DNA of 64,000 nucleotides from Oscheius onirici (GCA_932521025.1 OW051468.1:496064-560063); one strand, 5' to 3'. Positions 1 through 10,438 are shown, counted from the stretch's first letter. The notes: generated by a model not told the origin, from the letters alone. Program-made: numbers and translations.

Positions 1-493
1 AATGAGGCTCAAATATTCTGCTCGTTTTTTTCTGTATGAGATTTTGCAAATCGGCAACATGTCGCCTTTTCCTCTACATTTGGGCTATTTCATATAAAAA
101 AATCGGACTCCTCGGTGCTATCTACGAGTTTTGGCAGAGTTTCGAACCAAGGTCCTTCGCGCACCCCTACCTATTCCCAGCCTTCCTAGATAAAGGAATC
201 AAATTAATTGCCTGTGCAGGGCGTGTACCTAGGTGGTACCAATTACCGCGCCAAGTTTCAGACCGAACCATTTAGCCATTCTTGAGAAATGTGTTTCGCC
301 AACTCCGATTTTGATCCAACTTCAATGCATCATATCTTGGTCATCTTTTAAGATTTTTCAATTTTTCAAAATGGGTTGGAAAGGCCAAAATGGGTTGGAA
401 AGGCGATCTAAATAGTCACAGAACATGCCAAAGCAGATAAACGTTGTCTTCAATGAGTAGTACGGTGTAAGAAAAGCGCGCGCACGGTGAGGT

Positions 494-772
494 CGCGCCA
501 TGGCTGCAGACGAAGAGCAGCCGCCTTTCAGCCGATTTGGCTCAAATTTGGACAGGAGACACTTGACATGATTCCCCAGGACGCTTTTTTTTGCTTGCCG
601 AAATTCGACCTTTTTAAAATTGAAAGCCTCATATCTCGGTCGGAAAATCGAATTTCGGCAAACAAAAAAAAATCGTCCTGGAGAATCATGTCAAGTGTCT
701 CCTGTCCAAATTTGAGCCAAATCGGCTGAAAGGCGGCTTCTCTTCGTCTGCAGCCATGGCGCGCCCTCGCCA
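494..772. repeat. Fold-back repeat with arms of about 110-120 bp
   Basis: The left arm (about 494-612) reappears as its reverse complement at about 650-772. Both contain the NcoI-like CCATGG word and the stretch CAAATTTGGACAGGAGACAC. The mirrored open frames on both strands here only reflect the palindrome. I see no transposase. It looks like a non-autonomous MITE-like element. The flanks 1-493 and 773-881 hold no gene I can support, apart from a small tandem duplication of AAATGGGTTGGAAAGGC near 370-405. Confidence 0.75.
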
Positions 773-881
773 TGTCGCGCCCTCTGTGAAGCCCTGTTCA
801 ATTCCTAAGTAGTTAAAACTTTTTTGCCTTTCTTATTCAACAGAATAAGGTTTGTCAGAACAAAATTGAAACATCAAATTT

Positions 882-1038
882 TCAAATTACGTCGCTTCCC
901 ATGTCGAAGTCGTTAGCCATCGCGGTGGAAGACATGGCTGGCTGAGGCTGGGCAAGCCGAGCATTGTCCATGATGTTCGTCTGTAGATCGTTGCGATTCT
1001 GGTAAACTGGAGAATTCCTAAAACACAATAGTTTGAGC

Positions 1039-1091
<53 letters not shown>

Positions 1092-1818
1092 TGGTCTTGA
1101 TCGATACTCACCCATTGTGTTTCGCTCCTGTGAACTACCAGGTTCAGGAAATCCAGGAACCATTGGCTGAGCTCGACCGGCATCCATTGTCTCGATCTTA
1201 AACGTCATATTTATGCCCCTTTGAGTGCTGTTTTTCCCTCCCGTTACCCAGCTAAAACAAGCCAAACCAACCACCTTTTTCTTCTTCTGAACAGGCTCGA
1301 CGGGCAGACTTGGGATGTTGAACTCACGAAGGAGATTCGGCTTGTCCGGATGTGCTAAAAACTTCCATAGGCTATTATTTTATGCGACTTACATCCTTTC
1401 GAACTTCCCACGCCAAATTCTTCCTTATACTTTTGAACTACAGAATGGAAGAGCGTCTCGTCGTTATAATCAGGTCCTTCCGGACGAATAAAGATAAAAG
1501 ATAAAGTTTACCCCGTAATTAACGCCAGAGCAAGCTCAATTGCGTGCGGGTATAATCTGAGGGTCCAGAGAATATTCCGGACGAATATTCGACTGAAATT
1601 GTGACAATAGCTCTCGCAAACCCATGAAAATTTACCTCAATTGCATTAGCTAGAGCATGTCTGAGACGCTCATCATGCTCAGAAAGAGGGAACGGGGTTC
1701 CTGTCTCTTTGTAGGCCGTCTCGTTGAGCAAAAGGACAGCTTTTCTAGATAACGAGAAGCCATAGAAGTAGTAGTCATTAAGGAGTTTAGATATTAGCGT
1801 CGGCTTACTGTTAGACAT
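882..1818 (-). CDS. Protein with possible Pol-epsilon subunit B N-terminal-like region; carries an introner-like insertion
   Basis: Exon 1 (1818-1636, start MSNSKPTLISKLLN) ends at GAG|gtaaat and is followed by a 43-bp intron ending TTTCAG (1635-1593). A 10-base exon (1592-1583) leads into an intron formed by an inserted repeat (1582 to about 1477). Next come an exon with DYNDETLFHSVV, a short intron (about 1357-1393), an exon with LLREFNIPSLPVEP, and a last exon after an intron with a CTGT microsatellite (1111-1018). The helical N-terminus followed by 'LLREFNIP' and a basic stretch resembles the DPOE2 N-terminal domain of DNA polymerase epsilon subunit 2. I could not find the phosphoesterase-like body of that protein, so the gene may be truncated or something else. 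The function is tentative. The start is the first ATG of a good exon. It is divergent from the next gene. Confidence 0.45.
1018..1111 (-). repeat. Intron with (CTGT)n microsatellite
   Basis: On the minus strand this intron runs GTGAGTATC...TTTTAG and is dominated by a CAGA/CTGT tetranucleotide run (about 1040-1084). It separates the last two exons of the minus-strand gene. Confidence 0.7.
1478..1587 (-). mobile_element. Introner-like short insertion, copy 1 (about 84 bp plus 13-bp target duplication)
   Basis: TTCCGGACGAATA occurs at 1478-1490 and again at 1575-1587, flanking an insert at 1491-1574. On the host-gene strand the frame is open up to the first target copy and resumes in the second. 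The first copy provides GT (at 1582-1581) and the second is followed by AAG, so splicing removes the element and leaves an in-frame joint. The insert core is shared with 27247-27324. There is no coding capacity. Size, target duplication and splice-site supply fit introner elements. The splicing itself is inferred. Confidence 0.7.
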
Positions 1819-2165
1819 AACTGAAATACGATATATAAGTAGAGAGACAGAGGGACGCAGGGAGTTTGTGGAAAAAAGTGCGCCTGTACTCTCTATACTC
1901 GCGGCAGTCTCGCCCCAAAATTCAAGATGTTTAAAGGGCATCTGGGATGCAAATGAGACGAAAAAGTGCTGCCGCCGGTCTTGTGGGATCGATCGGATGG
2001 ACAGTGCAGGTGGAGCTGACTCCAAGAGAGGCATATGGTGCCAGCCAAACTCCCAGCATGATTTACAGCCTCCTTTGAACTGGCAAAGACGCTCAATTGT
2101 TTTGGAATTGAGACAGGATTTGAACTCAAAAATAAGAGGCAACAAGCAAAGAGTCTGTTTTCGGG

Positions 2166-3088
2166 ATGATTACGTCAGAGATGGCAGAGACTGTACAGTG
2201 CGCCTGCGGCTGGAAATTGAGAAGCTGGAGGCTCAGCAACAGGGTTCTGAAGCTCCACAAGTGCCTCCTCCCGCTCCTGATGTCAACGTCAGCTAATGGG
2301 CAGCCGGGAATTATCCGGCGCAGGTAGCGGAACAACCGGCAATCTGGCTAACTGAGTTTCAGAAGACCGCCTGTTGCTCTTCCGCCAAGATACGCCAGCG
2401 GACCAACTATTGGAACAAGCTACATTGTTCTGCCAGGGACAGCTACAGATGAAATCAACCATCCATCTGGTCTTCAGCTACCAATGTCGCTCCAAGAGAA
2501 AAAGTGAGTATTTCCCTCCCAACTTTGGATCTCAATTTTTTGGCTCACTCATTCATTTTCTAGATTTTTCATGTTCTGCAAAGTTGTAGTATTTGATGAG
2601 CTCTACAACTTTGCAAAAGGTCGCAAATCTTGAAAACGCCTTTTATGGTCAGTTTAGAAGAAGTGAACTGGTGGGTTACTGTAGCTTTTTATTTTGGGAC
2701 CAGGCAGTTGTTTCGACTAAAGTAACGGAAAAATAGCGCGAACAAAACAAAATAAAGCTTCTAAAATTTAAAGGACTGTGACGTGAGTCCACGACAAGTT
2801 CTACCGTAACCCGACAGTTAACTTTAGTTCTGGACTGACTAATGAGAGAGTAAGAAGTACAATTAACTGTATGTATTTCAGAATCAAGGACGAGTCCCAG
2901 ACAAGCAGAAGAAGAAACCGGTAGGGCTTCAAAATCTTTTTCAAACTCGTAGTCAAATTTATAGGGCCAACAATCTGCCCGTGACGGAGCCGAAGATCGT
3001 TGAGGTTATTGAACTCAGTGATGACGAAGAAGACGCCCCTGGAACATCGGGGGTGGGTGGGATGAGAAAGAGTATTTCAATTTGTTGA
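2166..3088 (+). CDS. Small nuclear-type protein with a SUMO-interacting motif
   Basis: Four exons join in frame: 2166-2323, 2363-2503, 2882-2920 and 2965-3088. Each intron starts with GTAG/GTGAG/GTAGG and ends with TTTCAG or TATAG. The predicted protein is about 130 residues. Exon 1 has a CxC...HxC pattern, exon 2 a proline/glycine segment (LPPRYASGPTIG), exon 3 a basic patch, and exon 4 the acidic VIELSDDEED motif, a classical SUMO-interacting motif. I do not recognise the family. A role in SUMO-dependent nuclear complexes is an inference from the motif alone. The start is uncertain, because an in-frame ATG lies six codons downstream. It converges with the next gene with stops 8 bp apart. 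Confidence 0.5.
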
Positions 3089-3096
3089 ATCTTCCT

Positions 3097-3345
3097 CTAG
3101 GCTATTCCTTGACTCTTTTCCCCTTCCTCATCGATCTTCTTCTTCAGTTTGAGCAACTCTTTGACCATTTTGTTGGGTACTTTAAAAAAATTCCCTGCCA
3201 TACTCTACGTGTGCTGAAATATTGTCCAGATTTTTCCGATGGTCAGAAAACGTCCTTCCTGACGTTCAGTGCCTTTTTCCAGTGCTTTCCCACAATTATT
3301 CTTCATTTCCGCTGTTGCTTCGTTTGTACTTTTTCTTATTACCAT
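3097..3345 (-). CDS. Small basic protein, apparent one-base frameshift in an A7/T7 run
   Basis: Two exons, 3345-3252 and 3213-3097, with a 38-bp intron ending TATTTCAG. The first reads from MVIRKSTNEATAEM to a lysine/glutamate-rich stretch. The second is open in two adjacent frames that meet at a run of seven T on the gene strand (forward A at 3184-3190). One base fewer would give a continuous reading ending in a lysine-rich helix and a stop at 3097-3099. The convergent spacing with the SIM gene supports a real gene. The product is not recognised. The frameshift may be a sequencing error or a decaying gene. 3346-3965 holds no other gene I can see. Confidence 0.35.
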
Positions 3346-3965
3346 GCTCCAAGTTTTTTCGCCAAATTTGTGTCGAAGAAGTACTTCAAATGAATATTTA
3401 GTGAGTTTCCAAAGTTTTTTTTGTAACAATAAGGAAGTCCTTGGTTTATCTAAACACTTCAGAAGCAGTGTACAGAAGTATTTACGCAAAAAAACGAATG
3501 TGAAATTGTGGTAGAAGATAAAACGAATAAAAATGCACTTTGAATTCGCGGGTGCAAGTTTTGTGGGTCCTGCTACGATAATCATGCAAGTTCGATTGAT
3601 CTCGTCGCGATTTGCGGCTTCTGTAATTTTGACCGACAGTGATTTTGTTTTTCCTACTTTTTCGCCATTGCCATTTTGTTTTGCTGCTTGTCCTTTTTTT
3701 TCAATTTAGTTGAATGAAATTTGGTTATAAACGTAAAGGAAATGATTACGAATGTTTTTACAAGCTATTCCATTGAAAATTCGTTCAAAAATTTTCATAT
3801 TCTCCATTTCCATATTTGTTTCATGTAGAATGATGAAAAACGTCACTGTAATCGCTACAATTGTTTTTGTAGGCTCTTCCCCTTGAAATTTTTGTGTCTT
3901 CTCTCTTCACATGCTCCACCGCATAGTTTACACGCTATTTTCCAGGGCTAAATCACACCGCAACC

Positions 3966-4816
3966 ATGGCGGTCGGAAAGAACAACAACAAAATGGGCAA
4001 GAAGGGAGGAAAGAAGAAGGTCGTCGATCCCTTCTCCCGGAAGGAGTGGTACGACATCAAGGCCCCGTCCGTGTTCACGAAGCGACAAGTCGGCAAGACA
4101 CTCATCAACAGAACCCAGGGAACCAAGATTGCCTCGGAAGGACTGAAGGGACGCGTCTTCGAAGTCTCGCTCGGAGATCTCAACGATTCCGAAGCCGACT
4201 ACAGGAAGTTCAAGCTGATTGCCGAAGATGTCCAGGGAAAGAACGTGCTCACCAATTTCCACGCCATGTCAATGACCCGCGACAAGCTCTGCTCAATTGT
4301 CAAGAAGTGGCACGTCAGTTGACTCAATTTTCGCGTAACTACCCTCGATTTTTAGACCCTGGTCGAAGCCAATGCCTCTGTCAAGACGACCGATGGATAC
4401 CTGCTCCGCGTCTTCTGCATTGGTTTCACCCGCAAGAGCCCCAGCCAGGTCAAGAAGACCTGCTACACCAAGTCCTCCAAAGTCCGTGCCATTCGTGCCA
4501 AAATGGTCGAGATCATCCAGAAAGAGGTGATTGTTTTTGTCAATTTTCGTATACCTAGTATATTTAGGTCTCTGGCTGTGACCTGAAAGCCGTCTGCACC
4601 AAGCTAATCCCCGATTCGATTGGAAAAGACATCGAGAAGTCTTGTCAAACGCTTTACCCGCTCCAGGACGTGTACATTCGCAAGGTGAAGATCGTCAAGA
4701 AGCCCCGTTTCGATATCGGCCGACTGATGGACCTTCATGGAGACTCCGCTACAGTCGGCGGAGAACAAGTCGACAGGCCCGACAACTTCGAGCCACCCGT
4801 CCAGGCCGAGGTTTAG
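3966..4816 (+). CDS. rps-1: 40S ribosomal protein S3a (eS1)
   Basis: Three exons (3966-4313, 4356-4526, 4568-4816) give a 255-residue protein, the usual length for eS1/S3a. It starts [18 protein letters not shown], continues with the conserved block around [17 protein letters not shown], and has [23 protein letters not shown] and a C-terminal EPPVQAEV. eS1 is part of the small ribosomal subunit platform near the mRNA exit. The start codon has the good context AACCATGG. Introns are 42 and 41 bp. The gene name follows the nematode name for this protein. Codon use is strongly biased, as expected for a highly expressed gene. Confidence 0.97.
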
Positions 4817-5489
4817 AGAATTTTTTGTCGCGTCGCGATAAATTTTTGTTATATCGCACACGTGTTTATTGTTCAGAAATATTTCAGTTTGAGCCCGGTG
4901 GCTGCATCAACTACAGACAGCAAATGAGGTGCTCGAAATAGCTCGGTTCTTGTTTGATGTAGCAGCAATGGATGGCAGGCATTGTGTGATTCATAGGACC
5001 AGAAACAATTGAAACTGAAAATCAACCGACTCCCATAGCTCCGGCAGCGGTCGGAACGGCTACATGGGAAGTAACTACTATGCTAAGAGCAGTAGCTGTC
5101 CAGGCAGGCATTTTCCTGTGATAAGGATAGTCAAGGCTAGACAAGTCTTTGATATTTGTAGAGTGTTAAGATTGAAAAGTTCGTAGTCCAAGCCGATTGA
5201 ATTTGTCACAGCTTCCGGGGAAGAACATTCGTTTCTTCTTCCATTTGTGGCAGTATTCCATGTTCTGGCTTCGTTTCCTTTTCACAAAGCTCTACAAGCG
5301 GGTGATCCTCTCCATTTCAGATAAATTGTATCGTCTTGTGGTTGCATCTGCATTTTCGTCGAAAGTTTTTGTCACTGTCCAGTTTATTAGCCTTTCAGAC
5401 CTTGATTGTCATGCTGAATATATGAAATATCAAGTAGATCTGGGCCTCTAAAAACATTTTATCCTTTTTCCCTTCATCTCCAACAAAAG
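4817..5489. other. Intergenic, no supported gene
   Basis: The 3' flank of rps-1. A possible exon remnant follows a TTTCAG at about 4888 and reads a short cysteine-containing peptide to a stop near 4941, but nothing supports it. The segment before 5490 has a TATA-like TGAATATATGAAATATCAAG block resembling the promoter motif of the cysteine-rich peptide genes. Confidence 0.5.
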
Positions 5490-5710
5490 ATGAAAGTCAT
5501 CTTCCTGTTGGCTTTCTCTCTCCTGATCCATTGTAAGTCTGTCCCTCTATCTACTCCTACTTTCACATCGATGAATGGGTCACTAAGTGCGATCATCTCT
5601 GTAGTTCAGGAAAGCCTAACACTGCTCAGGCTAATGCATGCTGCTGGAGACTGGGCTTTCCTAATGGATTCTCATCCTGTCATGGTGGTAATGTCTATTG
5701 CAAGACTTGA
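5490..5710 (+). pseudogene. Cysteine-rich secreted peptide, probably broken
   Basis: Exon 1 (5490-5532) encodes a signal peptide beginning MKVIFLLAFSLLIH and stops in phase 1 before GTAAGT. Exon 2 (5610-5710) encodes the family's C-terminal signature ACCWRLGFPNGF...C..GG..YC. Joining T to GA at the splice makes a TGA codon, and the usual upstream C-x3-C is missing. Both suggest a degenerate copy of the family seen intact at 10631, 36243, 43240 and 57136. A different acceptor could rescue it, but I found none in frame. Confidence 0.6.
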
Positions 5711-5746
5711 TCGATAAATCTTGACTCACTTTTACTCACTCTCTTT

Positions 5747-7621
5747 GTGAAGACAGTACGTCATCGATTAAAAAGATCTCTGTCGGCTCTCCTAGAGACC
5801 TCGATTAGCCCAAACATTGTCCCGACGACAGGCCGACGACAGAGTGCTTGTTTGCCCTCTCGCACCCCCGGCTCCCTTTCCGCAACGTTGCTGCTTCTGC
5901 TTCTCCTGCCAGTCGCCGTTCACGGCAGTCTGGCCGAAACCAGACTCTTTAATGATCTCCTACAAGGCTATAATCCACTGGAGAGACCAGTAGCCAAAGC
6001 CAGTACAGCCTTGGTCGTCAAGATCAAAATGTTTCTTCAGCAGATTCTAGATGTGGACGAGAAGAATCAGTTGGTCTCTGTCAATGCATGGTTGAGTTAT
6101 GTGAGTTTTTATTGGGAGTAGGCATGGACACCGGGCCTGTGCGCACTTTTGGGGGAGCCGTGAAAACTTGGCACCCAATTTGAACAGAGGCTCAATATGC
6201 CACCCCGAGCTTATTTTCAAAATGTGCCAAGTTTTTTCGCTAAAGTAGTCTTCCCCCAAAAATGCGCCTTGCTGCCACGGTCTCGGTCAACACTGACACG
6301 GGCCAGGTGCCCATTGGGAGGGTCAAAGACAGACAGAAAGACTGAGTCGAAGAGTCAGAGGGACCAAAGGGAAGCTTTACTCTCCAAGGAGATACTTTAA
6401 GACCTGGAATGACTACAAACTCAACTGGAACCCTGAACTTTACGGCGGAATCAAAGACGTCCGTTTTCCCGGATCTTCGGACCACATCTGGAAGCCGGAC
6501 ATTCTTCTGTACAATAGGTACCGTAAATGTTTGAATAGAGGCACTGCGCCACTATTTGAATACAAAAAAAAAACGCAATTGCGTACTCATTTTTTCGGAT
6601 TGAAGAAAATATTTTTCGACTTTCCTAGTATTCTTCCCATATAGATATGGATCCTGGCTACCAGTAAAAAATAATGAAAAGGTTAAAAAATGTCGTCGTC
6701 AACCCGAAAAAACTGCGTACGAATTTGCGTATTTTTTTGTTTTTGAATATTCAAATATTTACGGTAAATTGTTCTATAATCTTACTGTATCCAGTGCCGC
6801 CGAAGACTTTGACTCGACCTACAAAAGTAATCTTGTCGTTTACCATGACGGCCTCGTCACTTGGATTCCGCCAGGCGTCTTGAAATTTGTATGTCAACTG
6901 GACGTCACCTGGTATGTTTAGACGAAAGAAAGAGAAAGCCTGGTCCATAATTTTAAGGTTCCCATTCGATGACCAGATGTGTGAGCTCAAGTTCGGGTCA
7001 TGGACTTTTCATGGAAATGCAATCGATCTGCAGATTGATGAGAAGGAAACCAATGCCAGTCAGTTTTTATAATAGACAGATTTTTTCTAGTCCAGGCCAT
7101 TCAATGGATCTCTCGACCTACGTGACCAATGGAGAGTGGACCATTGTGGACTCTCCAGCTGTCCGGCAGACGACCTATTTCAAATGCTGCCCAGAACCCT
7201 ATCCTACAGTCAAGTACTTTTTACACATCCGAAGAAGGACTCTCTACTATGGATTCAATCTGATCATTCCCTCGCTTCTGATCTCGCTCATGACAGTATT
7301 GGGCTTCACTTTGCCTCCAGATGCTGGAGAGAAGATCACTCTGGAAGTGACGATTCTCTTGGCAATTGTTTTCTTTCTGAGCATGGTTTCGGAAATGACA
7401 CCACCGACTTCAGAAGCTGTTCCTTTGATAGGTAATACTGTCACTCTCCACCTATACTTTTCAGGCGTCTTCTTCTCCTGCTGCATGCTGGTTGTGGCAG
7501 CTTCCGTCGTGTTTACTGTCGTCATCCTTAACCTTCACTTTAGGGGAGCAGACACCCATGAAATGAGTCCGTTAGTAAGTTTTTACACTCTGTGGCAAAT
7601 TAACGTGGAAAAAGACACAGA

Positions 7622-7693
<72 letters not shown>

Positions 7694-8111
7694 TGACTTC
7701 AGGTCCGTCGAGTCCTTCTGGAATGGCTGCCATGGCTTCTGTGCATGTCCCGTCCCGGCTACAAATTTGTTCACGGAGAAGGAAAAGACAATTTGCCTCC
7801 GCCACCCCCTGAACCAAAAAATCCACTGAGATCGGATCTCCCCTCACATCATCCAGCCTACGAGGCACAGATTCTTCTACTGCATGCCGTTTACACGGAG
7901 CTAAAACAGGTAGATCTTGTTGCGAGACCCAAAACTAGAAAACTTCCAGATTTGCGGCCAACTGGCCAAAGAAGAACGAGAGGAAAAGGTCCAGACGGAC
8001 TGGCGTTTTGCTGCCATGGTCGTCGACCGAGCCTGCCTAATTTTGTTCTCCCTCTTCATTACAGTATCCACATTTTGTATAATGCTATCGGCTCCTCATA
8101 TAATTGCCTAA
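5747..8111 (+). CDS. Nicotinic acetylcholine receptor alpha-type subunit (Cys-loop channel, ACR-16/ACR-7-like group)
   Basis: Eight or more exons: about 5747-6100, 6402-6517, 6795-6911, 6958-7058, 7096-7431, 7465-7574, 7703-7909 and 7950-8111. The protein has a hydrophobic signal peptide, [19 protein letters not shown], a Cys-loop starting [15 protein letters not shown], and the vicinal pair [10 protein letters not shown] of an alpha subunit. M1 follows RRRTLYYG. M2 is preceded by GEKITLEV, as in cation channels. M3 starts at VPLIG, and M4 is near the C-terminus after a short M3-M4 loop (about 70 residues). Such subunits form acetylcholine-gated channels at synapses or muscle. No in-frame ATG precedes the signal peptide in the first visible exon (its frame opens at a GTG), so the true first exon probably lies upstream. 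Two introns end in TTTAAG rather than TTTCAG. One intron is almost entirely a MITE and another is a GGGACA microsatellite. Confidence 0.92.
6122..6312. repeat. Palindromic repeat in receptor intron 1 (GGCATGGACACCGG terminus)
   Basis: Starts TAGGCATGGACACCGGGCC and ends with the near-complement ACACGGGCCAGGTGCCCATT. The internal arms AAAACTTGGCACCC / GTGCCAAGTTTT are inverted. A diverged copy lies at about 59882-60055 in a PGAP2 intron. Confidence 0.65.
6519..6766. mobile_element. TACCGTAAAT-type MITE forming most of an intron
   Basis: Terminal inverted repeats TACCGTAAATGTTTGAATAG ... TCAAATATTTACGGTA. The internal word ACGCAATTGCGTA is conserved. It occupies 248 of the 277 bases between receptor exons 2 and 3, and its left end lies one base into the donor (AG|GTACCG). 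A close copy lies between genes at 53739-54001. Related but shorter-identity elements with TACCGTAAAAGC ends are at 58044-58262 and 58628-58865. Confidence 0.8.
7621..7696. repeat. (GGGACA)n hexanucleotide repeat in receptor intron
   Basis: About 12 perfect units of GGGACA in the intron before the exon coding [12 protein letters not shown]. The same hexamer, as TGTCCC, fills the intron at 13352-13549 and appears in shorter runs at about 38975-38995 and 45421-45440. Confidence 0.9.
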
Positions 8112-9236
8112 ATGAACGCTTTTTTCGGAGACTGGAACACGTTCCACGGGGCCTTATTATGATGTTGAACATGCAAGTTTTTCTGGAGCGGGGGCTGAAA
8201 ACATGACGGTGCACTTTGACGGGGACAGACACTTTGCGCAATCGGCGGCAATGTTCCAGATAAGGGTCTGGTGACGCGTTTTTTTTTGAGAGGAAGTAGA
8301 CTGAGAGAATATTCTGAGAGAGGCAGAGAGTGGGCTCACAGACTATTTCTCATTGGTTTCAGAAACAGAAATGACTCATCTAGTTCCTCTTCCTTTCAGC
8401 CGTCTCCAGCTGACTCTGTCCTTTACCAAGGCCGTAGATAACGATCTCTCTCCCAGTGGCAGATCCGGTTAAGGGTTTTCTATCCACTCTCTCTAATGAT
8501 TTCAAGGCGACCACCTGTAGCCTCTAGCATGTTTGCGGCAGCCACACTCTTTTTTGACCGATGTCCTTCGTAGCGTTCGGTATCAAACCCGTCTCTATCG
8601 TGAGGACAGAGAAAGTGCGACGAGGTGTAAAAAAATAGCCAGATAGCTGTAATGTTCGGTGTTTTTCTAGTTACAGTCTTCGAGGAGAAGAAAAGAAACA
8701 GTTTGATCAAAAACAAAGGGAAGACTAAAAAATAGGAAGAAATTGGTGGATCCGAAGAAAAGAACCGAATTGGTCAGGATTCGAAGTAGAGACGGATAAA
8801 AGGCTGTCAGGAACTGATGACAGACTCTCTGTCCCTCTGACTGTCCGACTGTCTGACTCTCTGTCTCTCTCCCTCCGCCTCTCTGTCCCTCTGTCCCTGT
8901 TTCTGTCTCTCTGTCTCCGTCTCTCTGTCTCCCTATTTCTGTACCCCTCTGTCTCCAAAAGCTAGAGTCACATTTCTTCTTCCCCATTCTTTCCCGAAAA
9001 CCAGCCTCCATCTCAGAGGAGCGCGCGCTAATTGGTATAATTCATGCAAAAGTGCTTGAGGACCGGAAAACCAGACACAATCTTTCTGTACTATTTCAGT
9101 AATCTCTGTTTTCATTCTCAACCCCATCCTGATTAGTAAAAGTGAAGGACGTCCTCTTTCCTTCTACAGAGATTGATTACGACCTCGAAAAGCCGGCGCT
9201 TTGGAATTCGATGGCAGCGACACGCCCCCTTTCTTT
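8112..9236. other. Gene-free stretch with CTCTGT-rich low complexity
   Basis: The 3' flank of the receptor gene, then about 8820-8945, a pyrimidine-rich tract built of CTGT/CTCT words. Reading frames on the minus strand here are repeat artefacts (RQRDRET-like). No conserved exon is visible. Confidence 0.6.
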
Positions 9237-9237
9237 T

Positions 9238-9246
9238 GGTATAAAA
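9238..9246 (+). promoter_or_regulatory. TATA box of the collagen gene
   Basis: GGTATAAAAGC lies about 35-40 bases before the ATG at 9280, the usual close spacing for cuticle collagen genes. Confidence 0.6.
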
Positions 9247-9279
9247 GCTGGCGACTTGGACAGAGAGGACAGGACAGCA

Positions 9280-10438
9280 ATGTTCGAGGAAAAGCTCATC
9301 GTCGGCGTGGCTTCGGCCTGCTCTACTCTGGCCATCGTTGCCTGCCTGATCACCATCCCTCAGCTCTACAATACCATCAATGAGGTCCACGATGAGGTCA
9401 GTAACTGTTTTTGAAGCCCCGCTAGAATCTTTTGAGCTTGGCTAAAAATTCTTTCTTTCGATTAAATTCTGTGCTTCAGAACAGTCTATCTTTTCGCTGC
9501 GCACCAACTCCTTTCAAAACTCTCTAGGGGTGCTGTAGCTTGGCGCTTTCATAGGTTTTCTTTGAATGAATGTAAATCATAAATCTATTATTTCAATTTC
9601 TAAATTGCCCTTTTCAGGTCCTCGATGGTGTCAGTGTCTTCCGTGTCGAGACCGACTCTGCCTGGACCGAGATGATGGACATCCAGATCACTGTTACTCC
9701 TCCCAGCAAGCCCAAGACCAATCCCTTCAACAGCATCTTCCGTCAGAAGAGACAGGACTTTGGCGGTCTTCCGGCCTGGTGCCAGTGCGAGCCTACCAAG
9801 CCTACCTGTCCTCCCGGTCCCCCCGGTCCTCCTGGAGAGCCTGGACAACCAGGAGCTCCCGGTAACGCTGGACCTCCCGGTGAGGACAACACTGCCACCT
9901 ACGCCCCAATCACTTGCCCTCCTGCCGATACTGCTTGCGTCAAGTGCCCTGCTGGAGCTCCCGGCCCTGCTGGACCCGATGGACCTGCTGGACCTGCCGG
10001 ACCCGACGGTCAACCTGGACAGGCTGGAGCCCCCGGAAACGACGGACAGCCCGGACCTGCCGGAGAAGCTGGAGATGCTGGAGCTCCTGGACAGCCCGGA
10101 GCCGATGGAGAGCCCGGAGCCCCTGGAAAGGACGGGGAGAAGGGCAAAGGACAGCCTGGACCTGCTGGACCCGCCGGAGAAGCTGGACCCGCTGGAGCCG
10201 ATGGAGAGCCCGGAAAGAACGGAGACGATGGAGCCCCTGGACCCGCTGGACCCCCTGGCGCCAACGGAAACCCCGGAGCTCCTGGAGGAGATGGACAGCC
10301 TGGACAGCCTGGAGGACCTGGACTGTAAGTTTTTATCTGAAAGCCTCGATGAGTATGATTTTTAGCCCTGGAAACGACGCCGCCTACTGTCCTTGCCCTC
10401 CTCGCTCTGCTGTCTTCGTCTCTCGCTTCGCCCACTAA
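9280..10438 (+). CDS. Nematode cuticle collagen
   Basis: Three exons: 9280-9396, 9618-10324 and 10366-10438. Residues about 1-40 form the nematode cuticle collagen N-terminal domain with a transmembrane/signal-anchor segment ([20 protein letters not shown]). A furin/BLI-4-type site (FRQKR) follows at about residue 85. Then come cysteine pairs ([16 protein letters not shown]) flanking a short Gly-X-Y block, a long Gly-X-Y block rich in G-P-A/G-Q-P/G-E-P, one interruption near GEKGKGQ, and a C-terminal YCPCPPR pair. It would be secreted by hypodermis and cross-linked by disulfide and other bonds into cuticle. The first intron is in the usual place after the N-terminal domain. The member of the col family cannot be assigned from this view. 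Confidence 0.95.

Noticed and set aside
487-773. Two overlapping open frames of about 80 codons on opposite strands
   Set aside because: They are mirror translations of one palindromic repeat.
4888-4941. Possible extra exon after rps-1
   Set aside because: The rps-1 stop is upstream and the piece has no partner or known motif.
8667-9011. Minus-strand frame rich in RQRDRETE
   Set aside because: It is a translation of CTGT/CTCT low-complexity DNA.
10010-10435. Long glycine/proline frame antisense to the collagen
   Set aside because: Antisense shadow of the Gly-X-Y coding repeat.
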